From: Aliidongia dinghuensis
GTDB lineage: Bacteria; Pseudomonadota; Alphaproteobacteria; ATCC43930; CGMCC-115725
Assembly: GCF_014643535.1 (NCBI RefSeq)
Contig: NZ_BMJQ01000002.1
Coordinates: 1 to 64,000 of the forward strand
DNA: 64,000 nucleotides
Direction of reading: 5' to 3'
Translations under genes and position numbers: made by a program
Shown: positions 44,894-52,466 of the stretch, piece by piece
Layout of the letters: each line of letters opens with the position of its first letter
How positions within the stretch are numbered: the first letter of the stretch is position 1
Notes under the pieces: generated by a model
What the model saw: only the letters and a program-made list of their open reading frames with translations
Database searches by the model: none
Told to the model about the DNA's origin: nothing

Positions 44894-46518
44894 ACGGTGC
44901 GCGAGCGGTCGATGGTGCGGGCGATCTGTTCTTTCAGCTGCAGGCCCATCGGCTCCGGCCGGAACAGCCTCGCGTCCATGGTCTTGAGGTTCGGGGCCAC
45001 CTTGAGCGGGATGCCGGCCCGTGCCAGCACGTCGTCTTCGAGGCTGACGCCGGGCGCCACCTCGACCACGGTCAGGCCGTCGACCCCGAGCTTCAGAACG
45101 CAGCGCTCCGTCACGTAGGTGATGTCCTGGCCCCGCTCGGCCGCCGCGCGGCCGCTGAACGTGACATGGCCGACGCGCGGCACGAACTTGGCGATCTTGC
45201 CTTCGGCATCGATCCGGAGCTGGCCGTCCTCGGCCGCGACCTTCAGGCCGCCGGCCGTGAAATAGCCGCTGAACACGAGCTTCCGCGCCCGCGCCGTGAT
45301 GTCGACGAAGCCGCCGCAGCCGGCGGTGAGATAGGGGCGGGACGGCAGCCGGGACACGTTCACCGAGCCGTCCGCATCCACTTCCAGGAACGACAGCAGC
45401 GAACAGTCGAAGCCGCCGCCCTGGAAATAGGTGAATTGCTGCGGTGTCGGGAAGATCGCCTGCGCGTTGGCGGCACAACCGAAGGCGAAGCCGGTGAGCG
45501 GCACGCCGCCGACCGCACCCTGCTCGATCGCCCAGGTGACCGCCTCGGCCCGGCCTTCCTCGATCAGGATCTTCGGCACGAGCGCCGAGATGCCGAAGCC
45601 CAGGTTGACCGCGCTGTCGTCGCTGAGCTCCATGGCGGCCCGGCGCGCGATGACCTTGTCGACGCTGAAAGCCTCCGGCTCGAAGCTTGCGAGCGGCCGG
45701 CGGACCTCGCCGCTGATCGCCGGGTCGTAGAGGATCTCGGTCGCCTGCCGCTGGTCGGGATCGACCACGATATAGTCGACGAGCGTCGAGGGAATATGGA
45801 CGTCGTGCGTCGGGATCGTGCCCGCGGCCGTCGTGCGCTTGACCTGGCAGATTACGATGCCGCCGCAGTTCCGCGCGGCGAGCGCCAGGTCGACCATGCC
45901 GAGCACGGCGCCCTCGTGCTCCATCGAGATGTTGCCGCGCTCGTCCGCCGTGGTGCCGCGGATGATCGCGACCTGCGGCGGATGGTTCGGGAAATGCAGC
46001 CAGCGCTCGCCGGCGAACTCGACGAGCTTGACGATGTCGCCGCGCCGGGCCGCCGCCTCGTTCATCTTGCCGCCATCGAGCCGCGGATCGACGAACGTGT
46101 CGAGCCCGACCTTGGTCAGGACGCCCGCGCGCTTGGCGGCGGCGTCGCGCACCATGTCGTAGAGCACGCCGGACGGCAGGTTGTAGGCCGCGACCTCGTT
46201 GCCCGTGATCATTTCCCAGATCCGGGGCGACGGCAGCGACGACGGGCCGCTCGGATACGAGCCGGCGATGATCGTGTCGATCAAACCGGGTCGGGCCAGA
46301 TGGTCGATGCCCTTGATGCCGTACATGTCGCCCGCCGCGATCGGCGAGAAGATGGTGAGGCCGCGCGGGTGCTGCTCGGCGTCAAAGCGCTCGCCAATCG
46401 CCTTCAGCATGAAATCGGGGCAGTTGAGGCCGGCCGACGAGCCGATCGCCACGACCGCATCGTCGGGGACGAGCCGGGCCGCCTCGGCCGCGGAGATGAT
46501 TTTTTCTCGCATGCGCAT
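44890..46518 (-). CDS. Acyl-CoA:acetate/3-ketoacid CoA-transferase (family I, YdiF-like)
   Basis: A 542-residue family I CoA-transferase in which the alpha and beta parts are joined, as in E. coli YdiF and propionate CoA-transferase. The catalytic Glu332 lies in IEQGAVGGVPLTGFAFG, close to the YdiF position. Other features are AIGSSAGLNCPDFMLKAIGERF near the start and the family's GxLGMVD and SFLEVDADGSVN segments. It moves CoA from a donor such as acetyl-CoA to a short-chain or hydroxy/keto acid. It heads a two-gene leftward operon with the crotonase. Upstream lies a tandem direct repeat (46553-46575) shared with the divergent SDR-MaoC-LacI operon. Confidence 0.9.
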   Translation of the reverse strand: MRMREKIISAAEAARLVPDDAVVAIGSSAGLNCPDFMLKAIGERFDAEQHPRGLTIFSPIAAGDMYGIKGIDHLARPGLIDTIIAGSYPSGPSSLPSPRIWEMITGNEVAAYNLPSGVLYDMVRDAAAKRAGVLTKVGLDTFVDPRLDGGKMNEAAARRGDIVKLVEFAGERWLHFPNHPPQVAIIRGTTADERGNISMEHEGAVLGMVDLALAARNCGGIVICQVKRTTAAGTIPTHDVHIPSTLVDYIVVDPDQRQATEILYDPAISGEVRRPLASFEPEAFSVDKVIARRAAMELSDDSAVNLGFGISALVPKILIEEGRAEAVTWAIEQGAVGGVPLTGFAFGCAANAQAIFPTPQQFTYFQGGGFDCSLLSFLEVDADGSVNVSRLPSRPYLTAGCGGFVDITARARKLVFSGYFTAGGLKVAAEDGQLRIDAEGKIAKFVPRVGHVTFSGRAAAERGQDITYVTERCVLKLGVDGLTVVEVAPGVSLEDDVLARAGIPLKVAPNLKTMDARLFRPEPMGLQLKEQIARTIDRSRTV

Positions 46519-46552
46519 CCTCCCGAAGCGACGATCCGACAGCTAACTTGAT

Positions 46553-46575
46553 CGTTCTAGTAGACCGTTCTAGTA
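46553..46575. repeat. Two direct copies of CGTTCTAGTA in a divergent promoter region
   Basis: CGTTCTAGTA is found at 46553-46562 and 46566-46575, a 13-base period, between the CoA-transferase gene (start 46518) and the SDR gene (start 46654). CTAG is rare in GC-rich bacterial DNA, so two copies in 23 bases are notable. The LacI-type protein of the rightward operon is a possible binder, but LacI sites are normally palindromes, so another regulator may use it. Confidence 0.5.
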
Positions 46576-46653
46576 TCCCCGTCGACTGGCTCGAGGCAAC
46601 ACTAAAAATTGGGCCGTGCGGTAGGAAACTCTCGGGAAGCAGGACACCCTCAC

Positions 46654-47442
46654 ATGCACGAAGGAAGCGTCGGAACCGCCCTCGTCGGAACGGCTCTCGT
46701 CACGGGCGCCGGCCGGGGCATCGGCCGGGCCGTCGCGATCGCCCTGGCCGATGCCGGCTTCAAGGTTGTCGCGAACGATCTGCCGGGCTCGACGGACTTG
46801 GCCCAGACCCTCGCGGCCATCCGCGAGCGGGGCGGGCAGGCCCACGGGCTCCCGGGCGACATCAGCGATCTGGCTCGCCATCAAGGACTGGTCGAGGAAG
46901 CTTGGAATGCGTTCGGCAGCCTCGAATGTCTGGTCAACAATGCCGGCATCTCCGTCGCCCGGCGCGGCGACATGCTCGATGTGACGCCGGACAGCTTCGA
47001 CCGGCTGATCGAGGTCAATCTGCGCGGGCCGTTCTTTCTGACCCAGGCGATCGCCCGGCGCATGGCCGAGCAGGTGGCGGAAGGCTTTCGCAGCATCATT
47101 ACGGTCTCCTCGATCAACGTCGAGTTCGCGTCGCCCGATCGCGCCGAATACTGCATTTCGAAGAGTGGGCTCGCGATGATGTCGCAGCTTTATGCGACGC
47201 GGCTCGCCCCTCACGGCATCAATACCTACGAGGTCAGGCCAGGCGTCATCCGCACGCAGATGACGGCAGTCGCCAGGGAGAAATATGACACGCTCTTCGC
47301 CGGCGGGCTGGCGCCGATCGCCCGCTGGGGCGAGCCCGAGGATCTGGGGCGGGCGGTCGCCATGCTGGCCTCGGGCGCGCTCCGCTATACGACGGGCGAG
47401 GTCGTGCGCGTGGACGGCGGCCTCGCGATCCGGCGGCTGTGA
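46654..47442 (+). CDS. Short-chain dehydrogenase/reductase (FabG-like)
   Basis: A 262-residue classical SDR with TGAGRGIG (17-24), NNAG (95-98), Ser152/153, and Tyr166 and Lys170 in YCISK. The C-terminus TTGEVVRVDGGLAIRRL is typical. It resembles the ketoacyl reductases named FabG. With the adjoining MaoC-type hydratase and the divergent CoA-transferase/crotonase, a 3-hydroxyacyl-CoA or similar hydroxyacid is a reasonable substrate. The ATG at 46654 is chosen to match the family length. Its stop overlaps the MaoC ATG by one base. Confidence 0.87.
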   Translation: MHEGSVGTALVGTALVTGAGRGIGRAVAIALADAGFKVVANDLPGSTDLAQTLAAIRERGGQAHGLPGDISDLARHQGLVEEAWNAFGSLECLVNNAGISVARRGDMLDVTPDSFDRLIEVNLRGPFFLTQAIARRMAEQVAEGFRSIITVSSINVEFASPDRAEYCISKSGLAMMSQLYATRLAPHGINTYEVRPGVIRTQMTAVAREKYDTLFAGGLAPIARWGEPEDLGRAVAMLASGALRYTTGEVVRVDGGLAIRRL

Positions 47443-47951
47443 TGACCGTCGTCAGTGGAGAGGGTGAGGGCAGGGCGCTCCCGGCGGGCGAATATTGGTA
47501 CGAGGACCTCGAGCCCGGTGATCATTATGAGACCGGCGCGATCGGAGTGACCGAGGCCCATATTGTCGCCTTCGCCGGCCTGTCGGGCGATTTCTTCGAC
47601 GTCCACATGGACGACGAATTCGCCCGCGCGCAAGGCTTCCCCGCCCGCGTCGCCCATGGGCTGCTGGGACTGGCGCTCGCCGACGGGCTCAAGAACCGCG
47701 CATCCGTGCGCATCATGGCCGTCGCGTCGCTCGGCTGGAACTACCGGTTCAAGGGCGCGATCTTCGCGGGCGACCGGATCCGCGCCCTGATCCGGGTCGT
47801 AGCCAAGCGCGTGTCCAGCAAGGGCCAGGGCCTGCTTACGCTCGGATTTGAGGTGAGGAAGCAGGGCGGCGAAGTTGCCCAGGAGGGCGAAACGACGCTG
47901 CTCATCCGCTTCCGGCCCGGGCGGGCGCTGCCGGCCGGGCCGCCCGATTGA
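47442..47951 (+). CDS. MaoC-type (hot-dog fold) dehydratase
   Basis: A 169-residue MaoC-like protein. The N-terminal YWYEDLEPGDHYETGAIGVTEAHIVAFAGLSGDFFDVHMDDEFA contains the hydratase-2 signature with catalytic Asp and His, and PARVAHGLLGLALADGL follows. (R)-specific enoyl-CoA hydration/dehydration is the known activity. The ATG at 47442 forms TGATG with the SDR stop; a GTG three bases earlier is also possible. SDR plus MaoC suggests reduction/dehydration or the reverse on one acyl-CoA, and the LacI regulator follows at once. Confidence 0.88.
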   Translation: MTVVSGEGEGRALPAGEYWYEDLEPGDHYETGAIGVTEAHIVAFAGLSGDFFDVHMDDEFARAQGFPARVAHGLLGLALADGLKNRASVRIMAVASLGWNYRFKGAIFAGDRIRALIRVVAKRVSSKGQGLLTLGFEVRKQGGEVAQEGETTLLIRFRPGRALPAGPPD

Positions 47952-48017
47952 GTGCCGCTTGACGCGACTGATCATTCGGGTGATCTGACGCGCGAGCTTA
48001 TCGCAGTAGGACAGAGC

Positions 48018-49094
48018 GTGACGGACAGTTTCCAACCGGTCGATCGGGGCCGCCACCGCCCGACGCTCGTCGACATCGCCCATGCGGCCGGCGTCTCGAA
48101 AGCGACGGTGTCGCTCGTGCTCCGCAACCATCCGAGCATTCCGAAACGGACCCACGACCGGATCATGCAGATCGCCCGGGACTTGGGCTATGTCTACAAC
48201 CGGGGTGCGGCGGCCATGCGTTCGGCCGAGACGCGGCTCATCGCGATGTCGGTCAATGATCTGACGAACCCCTATTTCGCCGAAGTGGCGGCCGCGATGG
48301 AGGATGCGCTCACCGAGCAGAACCGCATCGTGCTCATGTCGAACTCGGGCGATTCGGTCGAGCGGCAGAAAGCCTTCGCCGCGGCCGTGCGCGAGTACAA
48401 TGCGGACGGCATCCTGATCGTGCCGGCAACCGGTACCGACGCGGCCTTCCTGCATCAGCTCCGGGGCTGGCGCCTGCCGTGCGTGCTGGTCTCGCGCGCA
48501 ATCGAGGGGGCCGAGGCCGATCAGGTCCAGGCCGACCATCACGCGGGCATGGTCGCGGCGACCGATCATCTGATCGCGCTCGGCCACCGGCGTATCGGCA
48601 TGATCGGCTTGAACGAGCAGATTTCGACCGGCCGGCAGCGCTTCGCAGGCTATCGCCAGGCGCTCGCCGACGCTGGCATCGCCTTCCAGCCGGCGTTCGT
48701 CCTGTCGGGGGCCGCGACCAGGGACGTCGGCATGGCCCAAGTGATGGCGCTGCTCGATTTGCCCGAGCCGCCGACCGCCGTGGTCTGCTTCAACGACGTG
48801 GTGGCTTTCGGCGCCATGCTGGGATTGCGCGCGCGGGACCTGACACCGGGTCGGGACTTCTCGGTCGTGGGCTTCGACGACATCGCCGAGGCCACGCTCT
48901 GGCGGCCGGCCCTCACGTCCGTCGCCGTGGCGCGCCAGACGGTGGGGCGCACGGCTGCCGAGCTACTGCTGCGCCGGATCGAACAGTTCGACGCGCCGTT
49001 CCAGACGATCTGCCTGCCGACCGAGCTCATCGTGCGCGAGAGCACCGGCCGCCCGGCCGCGCCGAAGCGCAAGCGGCGGTCCTGCGAGCCGTAA
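48018..49094 (+). CDS. LacI-family transcriptional regulator
   Basis: A 358-residue LacI/GalR-type repressor. The helix-turn-helix and hinge helix are clear (TLVDIAHAAGVSKATVSLVLRNHPSIPKRTHDRIMQIARDLGYVYN). A periplasmic-binding-protein-like ligand domain then begins RLIAMSVNDLTNPYFAEVAAAME. I prefer the GTG at 48018 because agga lies about seven bases upstream and it leaves a normal N-terminus; a GTG at 47952, directly at the MaoC stop, would add 22 residues. It is the third gene of the SDR-MaoC operon and probably represses it and perhaps the divergent CoA-transferase operon. Confidence 0.88.
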   Translation: MTDSFQPVDRGRHRPTLVDIAHAAGVSKATVSLVLRNHPSIPKRTHDRIMQIARDLGYVYNRGAAAMRSAETRLIAMSVNDLTNPYFAEVAAAMEDALTEQNRIVLMSNSGDSVERQKAFAAAVREYNADGILIVPATGTDAAFLHQLRGWRLPCVLVSRAIEGAEADQVQADHHAGMVAATDHLIALGHRRIGMIGLNEQISTGRQRFAGYRQALADAGIAFQPAFVLSGAATRDVGMAQVMALLDLPEPPTAVVCFNDVVAFGAMLGLRARDLTPGRDFSVVGFDDIAEATLWRPALTSVAVARQTVGRTAAELLLRRIEQFDAPFQTICLPTELIVRESTGRPAAPKRKRRSCEP

Positions 49095-49095
49095 T

Positions 49096-49410
49096 TCAGC
49101 TGGCGGGACCGCCTTCCGCTGCCAAGACTGCGGACAACAGGCCGGGAAACCGCCGATCCATCTCGTCGCGACGCAGGTCGTTCATGTGGGCCGGGCCGTC
49201 CGTCCGTGTCCGGACGAGGCCGGCCTCGCGCAGGACCCGGAAATGGTGCGACATGCTCGATTTCGGCCGACCGCATTCAAGCGCCGAGCAGGTTGCTTCG
49301 CCGTGGAACGCCAGCCGGCGCACGACCTCGAGGCGGACCGGATCGCTGAGCGCGTAGAGCACCTGGCTCAAGGCCACGTCCTCGATTGCCGGATGGTGAA
49401 TGGTGCGCAT
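49096..49410 (-). CDS. ArsR-family transcriptional repressor
   Basis: A 104-residue winged-helix protein: VLYALSDPVRLEVVRRLAFHGEATCSALECGRPKSSMSHHFRVLREAGLVRTRTDGPAHMNDLRRDEMDRRFPGL. Two cysteines, in ATCSALEC, lie in the recognition-helix region, the position used for thiol or metal sensing in several ArsR subfamilies. It is divergent from an Old Yellow Enzyme gene with an AT-rich palindrome between them, the arrangement known for reductases induced by electrophiles. It probably represses that gene and itself. It ends one base from the LacI gene's stop. Confidence 0.87.
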   Translation of the reverse strand: MRTIHHPAIEDVALSQVLYALSDPVRLEVVRRLAFHGEATCSALECGRPKSSMSHHFRVLREAGLVRTRTDGPAHMNDLRRDEMDRRFPGLLSAVLAAEGGPAS

Positions 49411-49447
49411 GGTGCATCTCTACCACGCTCTTCCCTTCGCTATCAAT

Positions 49448-49465
49448 GTTCGTATATTATCGAAC
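49448..49465. promoter_or_regulatory. ArsR-type operator between the divergent regulator and reductase genes
   Basis: GTTCG (49448-49452) and CGAAC (49461-49465) are perfect outer arms around TATATTAT, giving an 18-bp AT-centred palindrome. It lies 26 bases before the reductase start codon and 38 bases before the ArsR start, placed to block both promoters. Confidence 0.7.
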
Positions 49466-49490
49466 TATGGAATTGACGATAGGAGGTTGC

Positions 49491-50567
49491 ATGCCATCGC
49501 TCTTTGATCCCATTCAGTTGGGCGCGGTCACCGCGCGGAACCGTATCCTGATGGCACCGCTCACCCGGGCGCGCGCCACCATGGACCATGTGCCGACGCC
49601 GATGATGATCGACTATTACCGGCAGCGGGCGGGCGCGGGCCTGATCATTGCGGAAGCCACCGGCATCAGCGCCGAGGGGCTCGGCTGGCCCTACGCGCCG
49701 GGGATCTGGAATGCGGACCAGGTCGGGGCGTGGAAGCCCATCACCGCCGCCGTGCACGAGGTGGGCGGCCTCATCTTTTCGCAGCTCTGGCACATGGGAC
49801 GGGTCGTCCATCCGAGCCTGCCGGGGCGCGGCCAGCCTCTGTCGTCGTCCGCAACCACGGCGCCAGGCCTGGCACGAACCTACGAGGGCAAGCACCCCTA
49901 CGCCGAGGCGCGGGCGATGACGCTTGACGATATTCGCGCGCTCATCGCCGACTACCGCAGCGCCGCCGCCAATGCGCTCAAGGCGGGCTTCGACGGTGTC
50001 GAGATCCATGCCGCCAACGGCTACCTGATCGACCAGTTTCTGCGCGACAACGCCAATTTCCGGACCGATGAATATGGCGGCTCGATCGAGAACCGCATCC
50101 GCCTGCTGGTCGAGGTGACGTCGGCCGTGGTCGAGACCGTCGGCGCCAACCGCACCGCCGTGCGCCTCTCGCCGAACGAGGAACGCCAGGGCGTCAACGA
50201 CAGCCGTCCCGAACCGCTGTTCGAGGCGGCGTCGGCCGCCCTGTCCGATCTCGGCATTGCGTTCCTGGAAGTCCGCGAGCCTGGCTACGACGGCACCAAC
50301 GGCCAGGCGGAACGCCCGCCGGTGGCGCCGCTCATGCGCGCTGCGTTCAAGGGCGCCTTCGTGCTCAATTCCGACTATGACGGCGGGAAGGGCCAGGCCA
50401 CCCTCGACGCTGGCCTGGCGGACGCGATCTCGTTCGGCCGCCCGTTCATCGCGAACCCGGATCTGCCGAAACGCTTCGCCAAGGGCTTGGCGCTGGCCGC
50501 CGACAACGTGGAAACCTGGTACAGCGGCGGTGCTGCGGGCTATGCGGACTACCCGGCCGCCGAGTAA
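49491..50567 (+). CDS. Old Yellow Enzyme-family alkene reductase (NemA-like)
   Basis: A 358-residue FMN-dependent ene-reductase. The start LFDPIQLGAVTARNRILMAPLTRARA is typical. The substrate-binding His/Asn pair and proton donor appear as HAANGY (His173, Asn176, Tyr178), followed by LIDQFLRDNANFRTDEYGGSIENR. The FMN-phosphate region ISFGRPFIANPDL is near the C-terminus. It reduces activated C=C bonds of electrophiles such as enones, quinone-derived compounds, maleimides or nitro compounds with NAD(P)H. The start has an aggagg six bases upstream. It is regulated by the divergent ArsR, and a hairpin follows the stop. Confidence 0.92.
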   Translation: MPSLFDPIQLGAVTARNRILMAPLTRARATMDHVPTPMMIDYYRQRAGAGLIIAEATGISAEGLGWPYAPGIWNADQVGAWKPITAAVHEVGGLIFSQLWHMGRVVHPSLPGRGQPLSSSATTAPGLARTYEGKHPYAEARAMTLDDIRALIADYRSAAANALKAGFDGVEIHAANGYLIDQFLRDNANFRTDEYGGSIENRIRLLVEVTSAVVETVGANRTAVRLSPNEERQGVNDSRPEPLFEAASAALSDLGIAFLEVREPGYDGTNGQAERPPVAPLMRAAFKGAFVLNSDYDGGKGQATLDAGLADAISFGRPFIANPDLPKRFAKGLALAADNVETWYSGGAAGYADYPAAE

Positions 50568-50576
50568 CCATGCGAG

Positions 50577-50607
50577 GCCGCCCATCGGCACGTCCGACGG
50601 GCGGCCC
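50577..50607. terminator. Bidirectional terminator-like hairpin
   Basis: GGCCGCCC (50577-50584) pairs with GGGCGGCC (50600-50607), and an inner TCGG/CCGA stem closes a CACGT loop. It sits exactly between the stops of the reductase (50567) and the leftward sigma-factor gene (50609). A U-tract is lacking. Confidence 0.6.
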
Positions 50608-50608
50608 T

Positions 50609-51304
50609 CTAAGGCGACCGCCCGCCCGTCTCGCCAAGCCGGTCGAGCTTTGCCATGACGCGATCCGTCACGGTCGAGCAGCGGGCGCCGAGGAACGGGA
50701 AAGTATCCCGCAAGGCGGTCGAAAGGCGGGCGTCCAGCGCATGGCGCAGGAGCCGGCAGGCCCGGTGATGGCGCGTCTTCACGGTTGCCGGCCGAATATC
50801 GAGCACGGCTGCCGTCTCCTCGATCGAGCAGCCTTCGACTTCGCGGAGCAGGAAGGCCACTCGGAAATCTGGTGGGAGCTCATCCACGGCCTGCTCGAGC
50901 AGCCGGCGAATTTCGGCGCGGGCGACCTCGGCCTCGGGATTGCTCGGGGTCGGCGCGGGGAATGCGATGATGTTCGGCTGCTCCTCGATCATGGTGAGTG
51001 CCACCGTTGGCCTGCGTCGGCGCAGGCGGCCGCGCGCTTCGTTGAGCGTGATGGCGCCGAGCCAGGTGAGAAGGCTGGAACCGCCGCGAAACCCCGCGAT
51101 GTTCGCAAAGGCGCGCAGGTAGGCCTCCTGCAGCACATCTTCCGCCTCGTCATCGTTGCCGACGATGGCGCGCGCGATCCGGAACAGGCGCTGGTTGCTG
51201 CGGGTCATGATGACCCGAAAGGTTTCACGGTCGCCGGCCTTGGCGAGTGCCAAGAGCGCGTCCTCCTCCAGGCCGGCGTAATCGAGTGCGGTCGCGTGCT
51301 TCAT
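50609..51304 (-). CDS. ECF-type RNA polymerase sigma factor
   Basis: A 231-residue sigma-70-family factor with region 2 (RIARAIVGNDDEAEDVLQEAYLRAFANIAGFRGGSSLLTWL) and region 4 (about 130-187, ELPPDFRVAFLLREVEGCSIEETAAVLDIRPATVKTRHHRACRLL). It has a C-terminal extension containing FPFLGARCSTVTDRVMAKL, a tail seen in some alphaproteobacterial members. It is the last of four genes joined by overlapping stop/start codons (DUF4142, cupredoxin, 49-residue ORF, sigma). No anti-sigma gene with zinc-binding or membrane features is recognisable next to it. If control is post-translational, the partner is either the 49-residue protein or is encoded elsewhere. Confidence 0.9.
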   Translation of the reverse strand: MKHATALDYAGLEEDALLALAKAGDRETFRVIMTRSNQRLFRIARAIVGNDDEAEDVLQEAYLRAFANIAGFRGGSSLLTWLGAITLNEARGRLRRRRPTVALTMIEEQPNIIAFPAPTPSNPEAEVARAEIRRLLEQAVDELPPDFRVAFLLREVEGCSIEETAAVLDIRPATVKTRHHRACRLLRHALDARLSTALRDTFPFLGARCSTVTDRVMAKLDRLGETGGRSP

Positions 51305-51450
51305 GCGGCACCCTCCGCGATGAGGCTCGGCAGTACCGGGCGACGGTCGCGGCGCACGATCAACGCCTCACCGCCGCAGGCTGCCGCGAAGCCCCGCTCA
51401 TGATAGGCCGCTGGCCCGGCCTTGTAACCAGACGCAAGCAGATGGGTCAT
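51301..51450 (-). CDS. 49-residue protein coupled between cupredoxin and sigma factor
   Basis: A short frame beginning MTHLLASGYKAGPAAYHERG and ending LIAEGAA, 49 residues long. Its ATG overlaps the cupredoxin stop (ATGA at 51447-51450) and its own stop overlaps the sigma-factor ATG in the same way (51301-51304). Two such couplings are strong evidence that it is translated. It contains one pair of neighbouring residues of interest, Cys25 and the basic run RRDRR, and no membrane segment. I do not recognise a family. It could be a small modulator of the sigma factor, or its main role could be to couple translation of the two genes. Confidence 0.65.
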   Translation of the reverse strand: MTHLLASGYKAGPAAYHERGFAAACGGEALIVRRDRRPVLPSLIAEGAA

Positions 51451-51815
51451 TGGCGAGAGTCTCCCAAGGCAGGAAGAGGTGCGACCGTCAGCGTGAGCTT
51501 CATCGTCGGGTGATAGCGGCAGGTGACCTGGATCGTGCCGGCCCGTTTCAGAACGACGGACCCGCTGTGGCCCGGCTTCAGATCCAGGTCGAAGTCGCCC
51601 CGTGCCGTAGCCGTGTGGCGGAAGCTGTCGTCGTTCCGGAACACGAGCGTCTCGCCGACCTTCAGGTCGGCCGGGGCCGGGCCGAACGCCAGGTTTTGCA
51701 TCACGACGGTCGGCGGCTCCCCGGCTTTGGCGATTGCTTGGGCGCCGGAGATTGATGGCGCCACCGCCAGCGCGGCGGCGACCATGACGCCGGCGAGACC
51801 GCTGCGCAGGCTCAA
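51447..51815 (-). CDS. Periplasmic cupredoxin (type 1 copper protein)
   Basis: A 122-residue exported cupredoxin. The signal peptide ends near SGAQA (about residue 27). All four copper ligands are recognisable: His67 (SFRHTA), Cys99 and His102 (TCRYHP) and Met105, in the order found in plastocyanin/amicyanin-type proteins. It should carry electrons or bind copper in the periplasm. The start is a TTG at 51815 that overlaps the DUF4142 stop (TTGA), and it gives a proper signal-peptide n-region; an ATG at 51785 would truncate it. Its stop overlaps the next small ORF. Confidence 0.85.
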   Translation of the reverse strand: MSLRSGLAGVMVAAALAVAPSISGAQAIAKAGEPPTVVMQNLAFGPAPADLKVGETLVFRNDDSFRHTATARGDFDLDLKPGHSGSVVLKRAGTIQVTCRYHPTMKLTLTVAPLPALGDSRQ

Positions 51816-52330
51816 TGAAGCTCTCCGTCGATCTGCTCCGCATGAGCCTGGTGCGACTGGAACAGCTTGAGGCCGGTCTGGAGCAGCGCCTTCAGCTCGC
51901 CGTTCTGGGCGCTGGGGATGAGCGTGTCCTGGAGCGCGCCGTTGACGGTCTTATGATAGGCGACCTCGTTGTCGATATAGGCCTTGTCGAATGCCGCGCC
52001 TTTGAGGCCCGACAGCTCCTTCTGCTTGGCCGTGGCGGCGGTCACCAGGCTCTGGCTGGTGGCATTGTCCTCGGGTGTGACGTTCAGCTTCTTGACGAGC
52101 GCCAGCGCCTTGTTGTTCACGGCTGTGTGATCGCGCTCCATCTCCCGGGCGAAGGTGAGAACCTCGCGATTGTGCGATTTCTTGAGGGCGAGCTTGGCGG
52201 CATCGACATCGATTTTCCCCGCCGTATAGGCGATGTGGGCGATCTGCGGATCGGTCGGCTTCGGGGCCTGCGCCACCGCGAGGGCAGGGACGAGGGCGAG
52301 GGCGGCGACGAGGGCCGTGCGGGCAAACAT
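51812..52330 (-). CDS. DUF4142 (ferritin-like) periplasmic protein
   Basis: A 172-residue exported helical protein. The signal peptide is MFARTALVAALALVPALAVAQA. The mature part has the DUF4142 pattern: FAREMERDHTAVNNKALALVKKLNV and AYIDNEVAYHKTVNGAL, with spaced His/Glu on long helices, then LLQTGLKLFQSHQAHAEQI. The domain has a four-helix, ferritin-like fold; metal binding is likely but unproven. It is common in alphaproteobacterial stress loci. It heads the operon that ends with the sigma factor. The ATG at 52330 follows aggagaaagac. Confidence 0.87.
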   Translation of the reverse strand: MFARTALVAALALVPALAVAQAPKPTDPQIAHIAYTAGKIDVDAAKLALKKSHNREVLTFAREMERDHTAVNNKALALVKKLNVTPEDNATSQSLVTAATAKQKELSGLKGAAFDKAYIDNEVAYHKTVNGALQDTLIPSAQNGELKALLQTGLKLFQSHQAHAEQIDGELH

Positions 52331-52409
52331 GTCTTTCTCCTGGGTCGGCACGCGCCGGGTTGGCGCGAGGTCCTTCGCGCCATTGGATGCCGTTCGCCGG
52401 AGAAGGTTC

Positions 52410-52425
52410 CCGAAAAATATTTCGG
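52410..52425. promoter_or_regulatory. Short palindrome upstream of the DUF4142-sigma operon
   Basis: CCGAAA-AATA-TTTCGG is a perfect 6-4-6 dyad 80-95 bases upstream of the DUF4142 start. Read towards the gene it is followed by GGGAACC, which resembles an ECF-type -35 element, but I cannot find a convincing -10 partner. It may mark the operon promoter. Confidence 0.35.
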
Positions 52426-52466
52426 CCGATTTTGAGGAAGCGGCCAGAGGCCGGGCAGCGCTTACC

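Noticed and set aside
52380..52430. A canonical EcfG-type promoter (GGAAC-N16/17-CGTT) for the DUF4142-sigma operon
   Set aside because: GGGAACC is present in the right direction, but no CGTT or similar -10 element lies at the needed distance.
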